DNA of 64,000 bases from Chinchilla lanigera (lineage: Eukaryota > Chordata > Mammalia > Rodentia > Chinchillidae), in assembly GCF_000276665.1 (NCBI RefSeq), contig NW_004955473.1:5290211-5354210 (forward strand), written 5' to 3'. Numbering within the stretch: the stretch's first letter is position 1; each line of letters begins with the position of its first letter. Positions 36,172 to 48,171 of the stretch are shown here, in pieces. A program made the translations under genes and the position numbers. The notes below the pieces were generated by a model. That model made no database searches and was not told the DNA's origin. It saw only the letters and a list, made by a program, of their open reading frames with translations.

Positions 36172-36361
36172 CTTTTTTGCCCCATGACTGGGGTTTGAAC
36201 CCAGGGCCTTCCCACTAAACTATATCCCCTACCCTTTAAATTTTTATTTTATTTTTATTTTGAGAAAGGCTTTTGCTAAATTGCCCAGGCTAGCCTGAAA
36301 CGTGTGATCCTCCTGTTTCAGCCTCCAGAGTAGCTTGGATTACAGGCATGTGCACTGTACA
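36172..36361 (-). mobile_element. Composite B1-ID SINE
   Basis: ACTGGGGTTTGAACCCAGGG, CACTAAACTATATCCCC, then TTTTGAGAAAGGCTTTTGC and TTCAGCCTCCAGAGTAGC. It follows short (CCTT)n and (ATTC)n runs at 36136-36171. Confidence 0.85.
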
Positions 36362-37277
36362 GTGTTTATCACATGTCTAACTTCTATTGATAGGGTGCCA
36401 ATAGCAACACGAACTGTGATAACTAAGAATATCTCCAGGCAAAGTCATTCATGGGTTGAGAACCACTGATTACAGGGAAATAGACATATAAAACACCAAA
36501 AGAGGTAGAATTCACAATGTCTGTTATCCATTTTTAAATTATCTAGAATGAACAAAGAAGGAATGTAACCAGAATAATTAAAATCATATCAGAAGTGATA
36601 CAGATGTCAGAATTAGCAAACAAGGACATTAAAAAATTTATTATAACTGTATTCTGTATGTTCAAAAGGATAAGTAGATACATGGAAGATTTTTTTTTTT
36701 TAAAAAGACTTACATTAACCTTATTGAGATGAAAGCTATAACATGTGAGGTAAAAACCACACTGATTGGGATTAAGAGATTAGATATTCCAAATGAAACG
36801 ATTAGTGAATTTGAACACAAAACAATAGAAATATTCAAAACCAAACACACCGAAAACAATTTTAAAATGAACAGAGAATCAGTGAACTGTAGGAAAAATT
36901 CAAGTGGTCTCATATGCATGTAGGAGAAAAGGAGAGGAGAGGGAAAAGAAAAATATATCTGAAAAACTAATGGCCAAATGTTTTCCGAACTTGAAAATGA
37001 TAAACCCACAGATCCAAAGATTTTAACAAATTCCAAGCCTGAGAAACATGAAGAAAACTACACCAAGGCAAATTATAATCAAATTGCTCAAAAGCAGTGG
37101 TATAAATAGAACATTTTACAAGCAGCCAGAGGAAAAAAAGACATATTACATACAGAGAGAAAAAGGTAAGATTTTTCACTGTAAACAATGCAAATGAGAA
37201 GACAGTGGAGCAAAATCTTTACAACATGGGGGAAAAACCAAAACTGTCACCCAGGATTCTACACCAGAAACAAATGT

Positions 37278-37630
37278 TGTCATGGTTAGAATGTCCCCTA
37301 CACGTCCCATTTTTGAATGTGATCGCTACTGTAACAGTGCTCAGAGGTGGGACTTTTAAGAGGTGTTTGGATCATGAAGCCTCCACCTTCTAATTGAAGT
37401 AATGCCAGTGGTAAAAGAGCTTGAAGCTGTGAGTTCAAGTTTTATTTCCTGCTCTCTTTTACTCTTTTTGCCCACCTGCCATGGGACGATAAAGCAAGAA
37501 TGTCCTTGCCAGACACTGCTGGTTTAATTATGGACTTTGCCTCCAGAAATATGAACCAATACATCTGTTTTTGTTATAAATTGCCTAGTCTGTGGTATTC
37601 TGTTATAATAGCACAAAACAAATCAAGACA
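37278..37630 (+). mobile_element. MaLR LTR nested in L1
   Basis: TGTCATGGTTAGAATGTCCC, TTAAGAGGTGTTTGGATCAT, CCATGGGACGATAAAGC, TTGTTATAAATTGCCTAGTC and AATCAAGACA end. The host L1 resumes at CCATCTTTC. Confidence 0.8.
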
Positions 37631-37654
37631 GCCATCTTTCAAAAATGAATGTCA

Positions 37655-37796
37655 GCCAGGTGTGGTGTTGCACTTCTGTAATCCTGGAACTTGAGAGGCT
37701 GAGGCAGGAGGATCCTCACAAGTTTAATGCCAGCCTGGCCTACATAGTGCATTCAAGGCAAACCTCAACTAGGTAGTGAGACTCTGTTTTCAGGAA
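37655..37796 (+). mobile_element. B1-type SINE nested in L1
   Basis: GCCAGGTGTGGTGTTGCAC, GAGAGGCTGAGGCAGGAGG, CCAGCCTGGCCTACATAG with a duplicated AAGGCAAACCTCAACT part. It is flanked by AAAAATGAATGTCA / AAAAATGAATGCCA (37641-37654, 37797-37810). Confidence 0.9.
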
Positions 37797-37939
37797 AAAA
37801 ATGAATGCCAAGTAAAGACATTTTGGTTATACAAAAGCTCACAAAACACAGCACTAAAAATCTCATACTTCAGGAAATGGAAGGCAAATGATAACAGATG
37901 AAAATATGGTTCTACACAATGAAAAAAAGCACCAGAAAC

Positions 37940-39997
37940 TCTCATTATTTGCAGATGACATAATACTCTACATAGAAGACCCCCAAAACTCCACCAAAAG
38001 ACATCTAGATCTAATAATCAAATTTAGTCATGTAGCTGAATACAAAGTCAACACTCAAAAATCAATAGCAAAGAAATCAATAACATTCTTGTACATAAAT
38101 AATAAACTTACTGAGAGAGAAATTAGGGAAACCATGCCTTTCACAATACCACTGAAAAAAATGAAATACTTTGGAATTAATCTAACAAAGGAAGTAAAAG
38201 ATCTTTACATTAAAACTACAGTACTCTGAAAAAGAAGGTCAAAGAGGATATCAAAAAATGGAAAGATACCCCTTGCTCTTGGGTAAGAAGAACCAACAGT
38301 GAATATGGTAATACTCCTAAAATTTTATACAGATTTAATTCAATCCCAATCAAAATACCAATAGCATACTTCACAGAACTGGAGAAAAGATTACTAAAAT
38401 TCATTTGGAACCAGAAGAAACCTAGAATAACAAAAGCAATTCTGGGCAACAAAGGAAAGCCAGGGGGCATCACAATTCCTGGCTTGAAATGATACTACAG
38501 AGCTACTGTGATAAGAACAGCATGGCACTGGCAAGAAAACAGACCCGAGGATCAGTGGAACAGATTGGAAGATGCAGAAATAACTCTAAACACACTCAGC
38601 CACCTTATTTTCAACAAGGGGGTCAAATACTCTCACTGGAAGAAAGATAGCCTCTTGAATAAATGTTGCTGGATAAACTGGCTTTCCACATGCCAAATAC
38701 TAAAACTGGACTCATGTCTTTCACCATGCACTAAACTAAAATGAAAATGAATCAAAGGTATAAATACTAAAACAGAAACACTAAATCTGTTTGAAGAGAG
38801 AATAGGAAGAATTCTTGAAGACACAAGAGTAGGCAAAGACTTCATGAGCAAAACTCCAATTGCACAGAAAATATTACAAAGAATAAACAACTGGGACCTC
38901 ATCTTATTAAAAATTTTCTGGATGATAAAAGAATCCACCAACAGAATAAAAAAATTTGGGGAAAAATTTGTGTGAGAAAAATTTTTCCAACTTTTCCCCA
39001 GACAAAAGACTAATAATGTCTAGAATATATAAATAATTAAAAAGAATCAAACACCCCAAACTTAAAAACTCAATCCAAAAATGAGCATCTGAGATGAACA
39101 CACATTTCTTAGATGAAGTACAAATGGCAAATAAATATGTGAAAAAATGTTTGACATCACTGGTCATTCAAGAGATGCAGATTAAAACAATACTGAGACT
39201 GTATCTCATTCCAGCAAGAATGGCTATTATCAAGAAATCAACCAATAACAAATGCTGGCAGAGCTGTGGTGGAAAAACCCTTCTCCACTGCTGGTAAGAG
39301 TGTAGACTGGTGCAACCACTGTGGAAATCATGGGGGAGATTCCTTAAAAACCTAGTACTAGAGGTTCCATTGGACCCAGCTATTCACTTTCTTGGTATCT
39401 TCTCAAAAGAATTAAAAGCATCATACCACAGTGATATATGTATACCCATGTTCATAGCAGCACAATTTGCAATAACTAAATCTTGGAAACAGCCCAAATG
39501 CCCATCAACTGATGAATGGATAAAGAAGGTGTGTTTTTTATACAGTGGTGTACTACTCAACCATAAAGAAAGATAAATTTGAGACATTTATAGGTAAATG
39601 GATGCACCCAGAGACATACTCTTAAGTGAAATAAATTGAACACATGTGTAAACATCACATTGTTTCTATAATGTGAGGTAAATAAGGACCAAAATTTGCA
39701 ATAGACATTGCAAAATAGGAAGAAAATGTTCAAGTGGGATGGGGCACAAAGGAAGTGGGAGGCGGAAAGGAAGGAAGGGAAAAGAAAAATGAGAGAAAAG
39801 GATAAAATAGTAACAAACCTTTTGTAAATAAGAAGAGGAAGAGGGGCAGAAGGGAAGGAAGAGGGATAGGGAAAAAAAGAATCAGGTATGTCATGTACTG
39901 GTACAAGTTCCTTATGATGAATTTGATCATTATGTATATTTAAGTTGTACCAGTAAACTTAATTAATGAAAAAAAATTTCATGAATCCTTAAAAAAT
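37940..39997 (+). mobile_element. 5'-truncated L1 (ORF2 RT to 3' end)
   Basis: Starts within reverse transcriptase just before the catalytic FADD box (SLFADDIILYIEDP in the frame 37888-38229), continues through the ORF2 C-terminus (KQPKCPSTDEWIKK at about 39490) and a 3' UTR with an A-rich end. Flanks AAGCACCAGAAA (37928-37939) and GAGCACCAGAAA (39998-40009) are a target-site duplication. Several stops and frameshifts break ORF2, so it is inactive. It is clearly younger than its host L1. Confidence 0.9.
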
Positions 39998-40219
39998 GAG
40001 CACCAGAAATATTATTAAAATATCTCTGAAAGACAGTGAACTGTTTAAGTAAAATAATAGCAGCATGGAGTTTATAATACATTTAAAATGTAAAATCTAT
40101 GACAGCAAGGTAGTCACTAAAATAACAAAACAAAGAGTCATAGCTAATATACCAATGTATTAGATAAAACAGAATAAAAAATAGTTAATTCATCTAAAAG
40201 GAAACAGAAAAAAGGAAAC

Positions 40220-40514
40220 TCAGCCATAAAGAAGAATGAAATCATGTCATTTGCAGAAAAATGGATGGAACTGGAGAACATCATGTTAAGCGAAATAAGC
40301 CAGACTCAGAAAGGCAAGTATCACATGTTTCCTGTAATATGCACAATCTAAACAAACTGACATGAAAGTAGAAGGGAAAGTATTATTAGACAAAAAGAAG
40401 GGAATAAGGGAGAGGGGATGTAAAGGAGGGCAATAGGAGGATGGATATAATAATAAATTCACTATATCAAACTATTACACTAAAACCCAATTATAAAATT
40501 AATATGCAATAATA
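40220..40514 (+). mobile_element. Short L1 3'-end insertion
   Basis: CAGCCATAAAGAAGAATGAA, AAAAATGGATGGAACTGG, AGCGAAATAAGCCAGACTC is the ORF2 end and 3' UTR of L1. AAAGGAAAC on the left and AAAGAGAAAC on the right look like the duplicated target. Confidence 0.8.
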
Positions 40515-40549
40515 AAAGAGAAACAAAGTACAGGTAGAAAAATAGACAA

Positions 40550-41423
40550 TTGGGTTGTTTCCAAGATTTAGCTATTACAAATTGCCCTGCTATATACATG
40601 GATGCACATGTATCGTTGTGGTATAATGTTTTCAGTTCTTCTGGAAAAATACCCAGGACAGGAATAGTTGGGTTGAATGGGACCTCTAATCCTAGTTTAC
40701 TGAGGAATCTCCACACTGATTTCCACAGTGGCTGTACCAGCTACACTCCTACCAACAGTGGAGAAGAGTTCCTTTTTCCCAACATCTGGTTATATGTGGA
40801 ACCATTTTGAAGATGACATTATATAATATAACAACCATTGTTAATATCTTATCATCACGTTTTGAAATTCTCTATCATTTTAATTGCTCTCTATGCTGTT
40901 TTGTTTATGTATTTGTTTTTGTCATTTTGGTTTTTTTTAAATGAAAAACAAAATTTATATGTATATATAAGGATAGCTGGAATAGGTGTATTGTTGATGT
41001 CTGTGGTTTATTGAAAGGAACAGTCATTGCTTAAAATTTTCTTTTTTCTTGACCAATTTTGCATGCTTGAATTTGGTAATCACAATGACTGATCTGAAAA
41101 CAACAATATGCAGTATAAGAACCATTGTTGAACTCCTACCATCTTGTATGGTGAAGCTCTGCATTATTTCCAATGTTGTTTTATTTGTTTGTTTGTTTGT
41201 TTTGTTTTGTTTTTACTTGTTACTGTCTTTGATTCTTTGATCAATCTTACATTCTTATGTCTGGTGGACTGAGCAACTTGGTTGAAGATAACAGTGTGCA
41301 ATGTAGCAACCACTGTAAATTCTTATATTGTTTTGAAGTCATGTATCATTTTTGTTGTTTTTGTGTTGTTTTGATTTTGTCTTCAGTGTTGTGTTGTCAG
41401 GTTTTTAATTTTTAAAATAAAAA
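40550..41423. mobile_element. 5'-inverted (twin-primed) L1 insertion
   Basis: 40550-40810 is antisense ORF2 end (TTGGGTTGTTTCCAAGATTT, GGAATCTCCACACTGATTTC, CCACAGTGGCTGTACCAG). 40811-41423 is a separate 3' UTR-like part ending in an A-rich plus-strand tail. The flanks AGAAAAATAGACAA (40536-40549) and AGAAAAATAGAAAA (41424-41437) differ by one base. This layout is what twin priming produces. Confidence 0.7.
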
Positions 41424-42445
41424 AGAAAAATAGAAAATAAACAACAAAGTAATAGATTTAAACCTAACTATATCAGTAACTAAGTAAAACATAAAGCAGT
41501 TTAAAAACTCAAATAAGGGCCAAAATTGTCAGGTTGGATGTAGAAGCAAGAACCAATTATGTGCTATCTATAAGCAAAACACTTCAGAAAGTTAAAAATT
41601 GGTTAAAAGTAAAAAGGTGGAAAAAAAAGATACATGACTAATCAAAAGAAATCTGGGATGGTTACATTAATATGAGATAAAGTAAGTTTTAAAGCAAAAT
41701 TATTATCACAGGTGAAGGTGTTCATTTTCATGGTGATCAAGGGATCAATTCATCAGCATAATAGTGCTAAACATTTATGTACCTAATAACAGAGCTTCAA
41801 AATATAAAGTGGAAGCTGATATAATGGCATATAGAAAAAATACACAATTGTGGATGGAGATTTTAATTTTTCATCCATTAATAATTGATAGGTAGAACAA
41901 GTTAGGCAGAGAATCAGCAAGGATATAGAATGTATGGCCAACACTACTAACCAACTTAACCTAATTGATTTTGTAGAATACACTACCTAAGAGTAGAATA
42001 CAATTCTTTTCAAGAACCTACACAATAGATCATATTTATCAAAATAGAACTTATTCTGAGCCATGAAATTTAAAATAATTCAAGTTATGCAAAATATATT
42101 ATCTGACTATAATGAATTTAAGTTAGAAATCATAGTGAAAGATTTCTGAAAAATACCTAAATATCTGGAAATTAACACACTTCTTAGCAATCTATAAATC
42201 AAAGAAGAAATCAAAAGGAAAATTAGAAAGTATTTTGCAGTGAATGCAAAAGAAAACACAAGTTAACAGAATTTGTGAGATGCTACTAAATACTTATATT
42301 AGAAAATAAGAGAGATTTTGAATTAGAATTCTCTAGAATAGAACCAATAGGATCTATATAGATATATATAAAAGTCTTTATTATGAAGGACTGGCTCACA
42401 TGATGATGGAGGCTGAGAAGTCCCCTGATCTGTTGTCTGTAAGGA

Positions 42446-42792
42446 TGTTATAGTTCACTATGGTGTCCATTTGAGTGAGAAATGCCTGACTGATTGTTCT
42501 AGCATAGTTCTGCGTATGGATGATGGATTTACTGAAGAGGGAAGATCCACCCTGGGTGTGGGTGGCACCAATCAATAGGTGTATGATCTTTGCCGTTGCC
42601 TTTGGATGTCCAATCCCAAGTTCCAAGCAAAGACGCTTCAGCCTTTCAACACAGACCCTTTGTCTTCCTGGTAGAGACTCACATGGGACTCCACAATGAG
42701 CTTCAAGCCTTCAAATTTTGACTGGATTCTCTGGCTCTTCAGCACACAGCAGATGGCCCTTTTGCAATCGTCCACACTCAACTGCAGGCAGC

Positions 42793-42828
<36 letters not shown>

Positions 42829-42858
42829 TGTTCCTCTAGTGACTCCTAACTGATACAA
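42446..42858 (+). mobile_element. ERVL-like LTR nested in MLT2
   Basis: TGTTATAGTTCACTATGGTG, GGGTGTGGGTGGCACCAATC, TCTGGCTCTTCAGCACACAG, TTCCTCTAGTGACTCC and a CTAACTGATACA end in the plus orientation. It includes a (TA)n run at 42798-42828. The host LTR resumes with GGGAAAGCCCAGG. Confidence 0.65.
42798..42828. repeat. (TA)n microsatellite
   Basis: About 15 TA units inside the 3' part of the nested LTR, where this LTR type normally carries a TATA-rich stretch. Confidence 0.95.
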
Positions 42859-43927
42859 ATGGGAAAGCCCAGGAAAGCTAGTGGTTTAGCTCTAGTCCAA
42901 ACCCAAAACCCTGAGAACCAGGGAAGCTAAAAATGTAAGTCCTAGTTCAAGGGACTAAGAACCAGGATTGCCAGTGTCTGAGGGAAAATGAAGGATGTCC
43001 CAGCTTAGACAGATAGAGCAAATTTGCCTTTCTTCCACCTTTTTGTTTTATTCAGGCTTTTCACATATTAGATGATGGCCACTCTTGTTGATAAGGATGG
43101 AGCTTCCTTATTCAGTTTACTGATTCAAATGCTAATCTCTTCTAGAAAGGCCTTTATAGACACACTCCAAAATAGTGTTTTATCAGCTATGTAGCTATCC
43201 TTTAGCCCAGTCAAATTGAAACATAGCATTAATCCTCACAGGTTTTAAATCTGTGACCTCAATTTCCACCATAACAAATTAGGAAAAAGAGAAATGAAAT
43301 CAAACCCAAAGTAGAAGAAAGGAAAGGAAGGAACTAGAAAAGAAACAAATACCAAAAACAAATACCAAACTATAAAAGAAACAAATACCAAAATTGATCC
43401 CTTGAAATGAAATAGAAAGCTGGTTCTTAGAGCAGATCAATAAAACAGATAAATCTCTAGCCAGACTAATCAGGACAAGAAGGAAGAAGGCACAAATCAC
43501 CAGGATGAATAATGGAAGGACTGAATAACTACAGATTCTATAGATACTACATAGACACTAAGGGAATATTCAGAACAACTTTTTGCTAGTTAATTTGGCA
43601 ACTTAGATGACATGGGCACATTTCTTGAAAGATATAAAATATACAAATTTTGTTCAAAAAGAATAGGTTCTATGAATAGCCCCTTATTAAAGAAATTAAA
43701 TTTGTCATTTAAAAAACCTTCCTACAAAGATAACCTCAGGGCCAAATAGCTTCACTGGTAAATTCTATGAAATATTTAAGATGTAATACTAATTCCATAC
43801 AAACTCTTTCAGAAGTTGAAGACACTATTTTTTTCATTCATTACTGTGATAACAAAAACATAGAAAAAGATAATATGAGACAAGTGCAGATCAATACCTT
43901 TGTAAGTATTCAAAAATTTTAGCAAAA

Positions 43928-44007
43928 GCCTGGGAATATAGCTCAGTGGCACAGTGCCTGCCTGGCAAGTGCGAGGTCATGAGTTTAATTTCCAGTACAA
44001 AAAAAAA
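43928..44007 (+). mobile_element. ID SINE nested in L1
   Basis: CTGGGAATATAGCTCAGTGG, GCCTGCCTGGCAAGTGCG, AGTTTAATTTCCAGTAC and an A10 tail. TTTAGCAAA / ATTAGCAAA flank it. Older than the young subfamily. Confidence 0.88.
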
Positions 44008-44911
44008 ATTAGCAAACAAAATCTAACAATATAGAAAAGGGAAAATATATTCACTTATTCTAGCAAGGCAAATTTGGCTTAACACTTGAAAATCAGGTAA
44101 TGAACTAGCCATATTAATAAACAGAAAATGAAAAAGCCATTATTATCTCTGCAGGTACAGAAAAAGCATTTGACAAAAACCTAAATCCATTTCTACGAAA
44201 AATTCTCAGCAAACTGAGAATACAAGGAAACTTTCTGAACATGAAGGAGGGTATTATGGAAAACATGTGTAACATAACAACTACTGGATCCTTTCCCCTA
44301 ACATGTTCGCTCTTATTCAGCACTTTAATGGAAGTTCCAGTCAGTGCAATTAGACAAGAAAATGAAACAAAAGTCACGCAGATAAGAAAGGAAGAAATAA
44401 GAAAGGAAGAAGTAAAACTATCTTGTTTGCAAGTAACATGACCAGCAATGTAGAAAATACAACAAGATCTAAAAAAAATCTACTAGAACTGATAAGTACT
44501 TTTAGCAAGGTTTCTGGATATAAGATCAGTATGAAAAGGTCAGTTTTATTTCCGTATACAAGCAACAAACAGTGGAAACTGAAATTTTAAGAAGTATATA
44601 TCATTTATAATTTACCAAGGGAAAGAATAGTGTTTTCAACAAATGGTGCTAGGACAAATGAACACACACATGCAAAGTAGTGAAGTTGGTTTCTTTCTTT
44701 AACAATGAACTCAAATGAGATCATAGAGCTAAATGTAAGATATAAAACACTAGAACTCTTAGAAGGAAATATACATATAAATCAATGTGCTCTTGGATTA
44801 GGCAATTATTTCTTAGATATGACACCAAAACCATAAACAGCCAAGTAAAATGTAGATAAATTCAACCCCATCAAAATTGAAAAGTTTTGTTCATCAAGAA
44901 AGGAAAAGATG

Positions 44912-45038
44912 CTGGGCACCGTGGCACACACCTGTAATCCCAAGACTCAGGAGCCTAAGACAGGAAGATCACCATGAGTTCCAGGCCAGACTGAACTACA
45001 CAGTGAGACCCTGCCTCAAAAACAAACAAATAAAAAGT
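44912..45038 (+). mobile_element. B1-type SINE nested in L1
   Basis: GCTGGGCACCGTGGCACACA, CTGTAATCCCAAGACTCAGG, GTTCCAGGCCAGACTGAAC, GAGACCCTGCCTCAAAAAC. Confidence 0.88.
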
Positions 45039-45989
45039 TGTTAAAATGCAACTCACACAATAGAATAAACTATTTTCAAAGTATATATTTGATAAGGTCC
45101 TAGTACTCAAACTATATAAAGAGCTCTGTATTACTCAAAAATTTAAAAGTCAATTAAAAACTGGTCAAAGGATCTGAAAATACTTTTCCAAAAGCAGGTA
45201 GACAAATGGCCAATGAGCACATGGAACATCATTAGTCATTAGAGAAATGCAAATCAAAACTACGATGGGATACCACTACACACCTACTAGGACGTCCAAA
45301 ATAAAAATGAAAACAGAAATAATGAGTGCTTGGGCACCACTCTCATACATTACTGGTGGAAATACAAAGTGATGAGGTTACTTTGGAAAACAGTTTAGTG
45401 GCTCTCCATATTGTTAAACATAGAGTGACCCATATTATCTAGGTAAATACTTGTAGGCATATTTTGGAGAAAATTGAAGACATGTATTCACACACATAGT
45501 TGAGAACAGTGTTTATAGCAGCATTATTCATAATAGCCAAAAGTTGAAACAAGCCAAATGTCCATCAACCGATGAATGGATAAATGAAATGTGGTACATC
45601 CAACCAATGGGATATTATCCGGCAATAAAAGGGCATGAATTACTGATACGTGCTGTAACATGGATGAACCTTGAAGACATGGTACTAATGAAGAAACCAA
45701 ACACAAAGGATCACATATTATATGATTCTATTCATATGAAATGTTCATAAGGTGCAAATCTATATAGGCTGAATAGATAAATGGCTGTGAGGAGCTGGAG
45801 AAAGAGAGGGATTGGGAGTGACTGGTAATGGATATCTGACTTCCTTTTAGGATGATGAAAATATTTTAATATTAGATTATGGTGATGGTTGAAAAATTAT
45901 AAATACAGTAAAAGTCATTGTATTATATACTTGAGTAAGTTCTTTGGTATGTGACTTGTACCTTAATAAAATTATTAAAATAATTCAGT

Positions 45990-46975
45990 TATAAGAAAAC
46001 TAACAATTAAAAAAGTACCAAATATTTGAATACATACTATGACAAAAAATTTGGAGAGGAAATCACATATAAATACATAGAAAGATGCCTAGCATCATTT
46101 GCCATTAGGAAGATAAGAAAACCACAGCAAGATTTCACTACAGACCTATTAGAATGTCTAAAATTAAAAGACAGACATACCGGGCTGGGGATTTAGCTCA
46201 GCGGCAAAAGCGCCTGCCTGGCAAGCGCAAGGTCGTGAGTTCGGTTCCCGGTACCGGAGAAAAACCAAAAATAAATAAATAAATAAATAAAAAGACAGAC
46301 ATACCAAATGTTGGTGAGGATATGGAGGAACCGGAGTTCCCATTAACTCCTGGTGGTAATGTAAAATGGTATGATTATTTTGAAAAATAGTTTGATAGTT
46401 TTTTAAAAAGTTAAACACACCCTCACTGTATTCTTTGTCCACACAGAGGCTTGCATATGGATGTTCATAGCAGTTTTATCTATGATTACCTCAAACTAGG
46501 AAAAAACTCCCAAATGTGGCTGAGTGGATAAACAAAATCAACAAGTGAGTGAATAAACAAAATATGGTTGACTACTACACAGTAATTAAAAAGTAATGGC
46601 CTATCAGTACACAGAATAGTGTTAGTATATACAGCAGAATGAATAAATTTCAAAATAATTTTGCTGGGTGAAAGAAACCAGCAAAAACAAAGAGTAAATA
46701 TGTTGTTACTTCACTTATAAAAATTCTAGAAAACACAAACTATACATCAACAGAGAGATCAGTGGTTGCCAGGGGATAAGGGAGAAGGCCTGAAGAGTAG
46801 GATTACAAAGGAGCAGGAGGAGACTTTAGGGAGTGATGGAAACTTGGTGATGGCAGTGGTTTCATGTGCTTATTGTAAGTCAGAACCTAGAAAATTATAC
46901 ACTTTTCATACACTGAGTACAAATAGTGCAGCTTATTGTGTATCAATTATACCTCCATGCCATAAATAAAAAGGA
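45990..46975 (+). mobile_element. Second L1M 3' end
   Basis: A further plus-strand L1 piece: CCTATTAGAATGTCTAAAAT, AATGTTGGTGAGGATATGG, CCAGGGGATAAGGGAGAAGG and TGTGTATCAATTATACCTCC, ending in ATAAATAAAAAGG. It is split by the ID at 46182. Non-coding relic. Confidence 0.75.
46182..46289 (+). mobile_element. Young ID SINE
   Basis: The body is identical to 16176 over the compared region, with an (AATA)n tail. A perfect 16-bp duplication, AAAAGACAGACATACC, lies at 46166-46181 and 46290-46305. Confidence 0.95.
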
Positions 46976-48171
46976 GGCCTTCAAACAGACAAATTGCAAA
47001 GTCGTCTCCAACTCTGGTTCTGTGGCACCTGTTAGAGAAGATTATCCAGATGCCTTCTAACAAAAAAATGTATTGCCCTGGGATGCCCAAATCCTTGAGA
47101 AAACTGGGGATTTCTCAGAGTTTCTGTCTACCTTTCTTGGAGTGTGTGACAAAGCCTCAACGACCAGCAGGACCGAGGGGGAAGCACACACCATCAAGCA
47201 AGTGGGAAGATATCCAGGTCGGAGGAAACCAGGGAAATGACAGTGCTGCTCTTTCCAATTTCTTCAAGTGTATGATTCAGAGGATTGGCTCTCCATGGAC
47301 ATTCCAAACCAGTGAAGCATTTCAGGCCCATGAATGCATAGACATCCCAGGGGAGAAAACAATGGAAGACAAGATGGAAATGTGAAATGGCCTTTTTAGG
47401 TCTCTTGACCCAACGCAAGGAGCTAAGAGGATATGGAGGAAGAGGTGGAAGTGTCCCTTCCCTGCAGGAAAGGAGATTATGACTGGATGGGGTCTGGGGA
47501 AATCAAATGTAAGAAACTAAAGACCTGGAATGTTGATCCTCCAGGGATGCCTTTTAGATGGGCGTGCTAGAAGAGCGAGAGGAAGGAGGAGGAAGGAGGT
47601 GGTACTCTCCCAGCCAGTTAATAGTGAAAGCCAAGAAGGCAAGGAAGTGGAAGAATGCAAAGCCAAGAGGCATCCTTTGAAGTTATTTGTCAGCTGGGTA
47701 GCACCTTAAGCCAGGGCCGCTGCTGATGGATCACCTCACGGACAGCACCACGGAGACAGAGATGGAGCTAGCCCAGGAAGCTGTCACCCTATCCCCAGCC
47801 TGCCCCAGGGTCAGATGCTTTTAGAGGAAGACAATGAAAACCCTAAATACCTGTGATGACTCTGACAATATTTACACCTGAGGAGAAAGGCATTTTCTTC
47901 TTGATCCCAGAGGGTGATAAGCTATGAGCTGGAGCGTCTACTCTGAATTAGGGGCTTTGAATGTTCTTGTAATTGTATCCTACATAGCAGAACCACAGGC
48001 ACTCACCTCATACAGGGGAATGTGGACCTCAATATCCTTTCCCATCTCCACCTCCATCCTTTCTGCTGTCCCTAAGCCCTGTGCAGTCCACTTGCCACTC
48101 CACCGGAAGGTTGGCTACATCGGCCAGTATCATATCACCTTAAATTAGTACAACATATCATGGTTTACAAA
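46976..48171. other. Unique intergenic sequence
   Basis: No repeat or exon was recognised. A 111-codon frame (47050-47385, +) has no family resemblance and was not called. A partial REST/RE1-like element lies at 47743-47754. Confidence 0.4.

Larger units (their letters stand above)
42320..43245 (-). mobile_element. MLT2-like ERVL LTR with a nested LTR
   Basis: AATTCTCTAGAATAGAACC, GACTGGCTCACATGATGATG, GGAGGCTGAGAAGTCCC, then, past the nested element, TGTCCCAGCTTAGACAG and CCAGTCAAATTGAAACATAG match a reverse-complement MLT2-type LTR. Non-coding. Confidence 0.7.
36480..45985 (+). mobile_element. Near-complete ancient L1 (L1M/HAL1-like) with nested insertions
   Basis: Plus-strand L1 sequence runs collinearly: an ORF1-side part (36480-37880, with CACAGATCCAAAGATTTTAAC and AGCAGCCAGAGGAAAAAAAG), ORF2 endonuclease-side parts (40000-42310), ORF2 RT-side (43246-45100), the ORF2 end (45170-45760, with GGCCAATGAGCACATGGAAC and GATGAATGGATAAATG) and a 3' UTR to about 45985. 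It is split by at least eight later elements, listed separately. All frames are broken, so it is a fossil. Confidence 0.7.

Noticed and set aside
37888..38229. 113-codon frame with a reverse-transcriptase FADD box
   Set aside because: Real L1 ORF2 remnant, but truncated and followed by stops and frameshifts; annotated as a mobile element, not as a gene.
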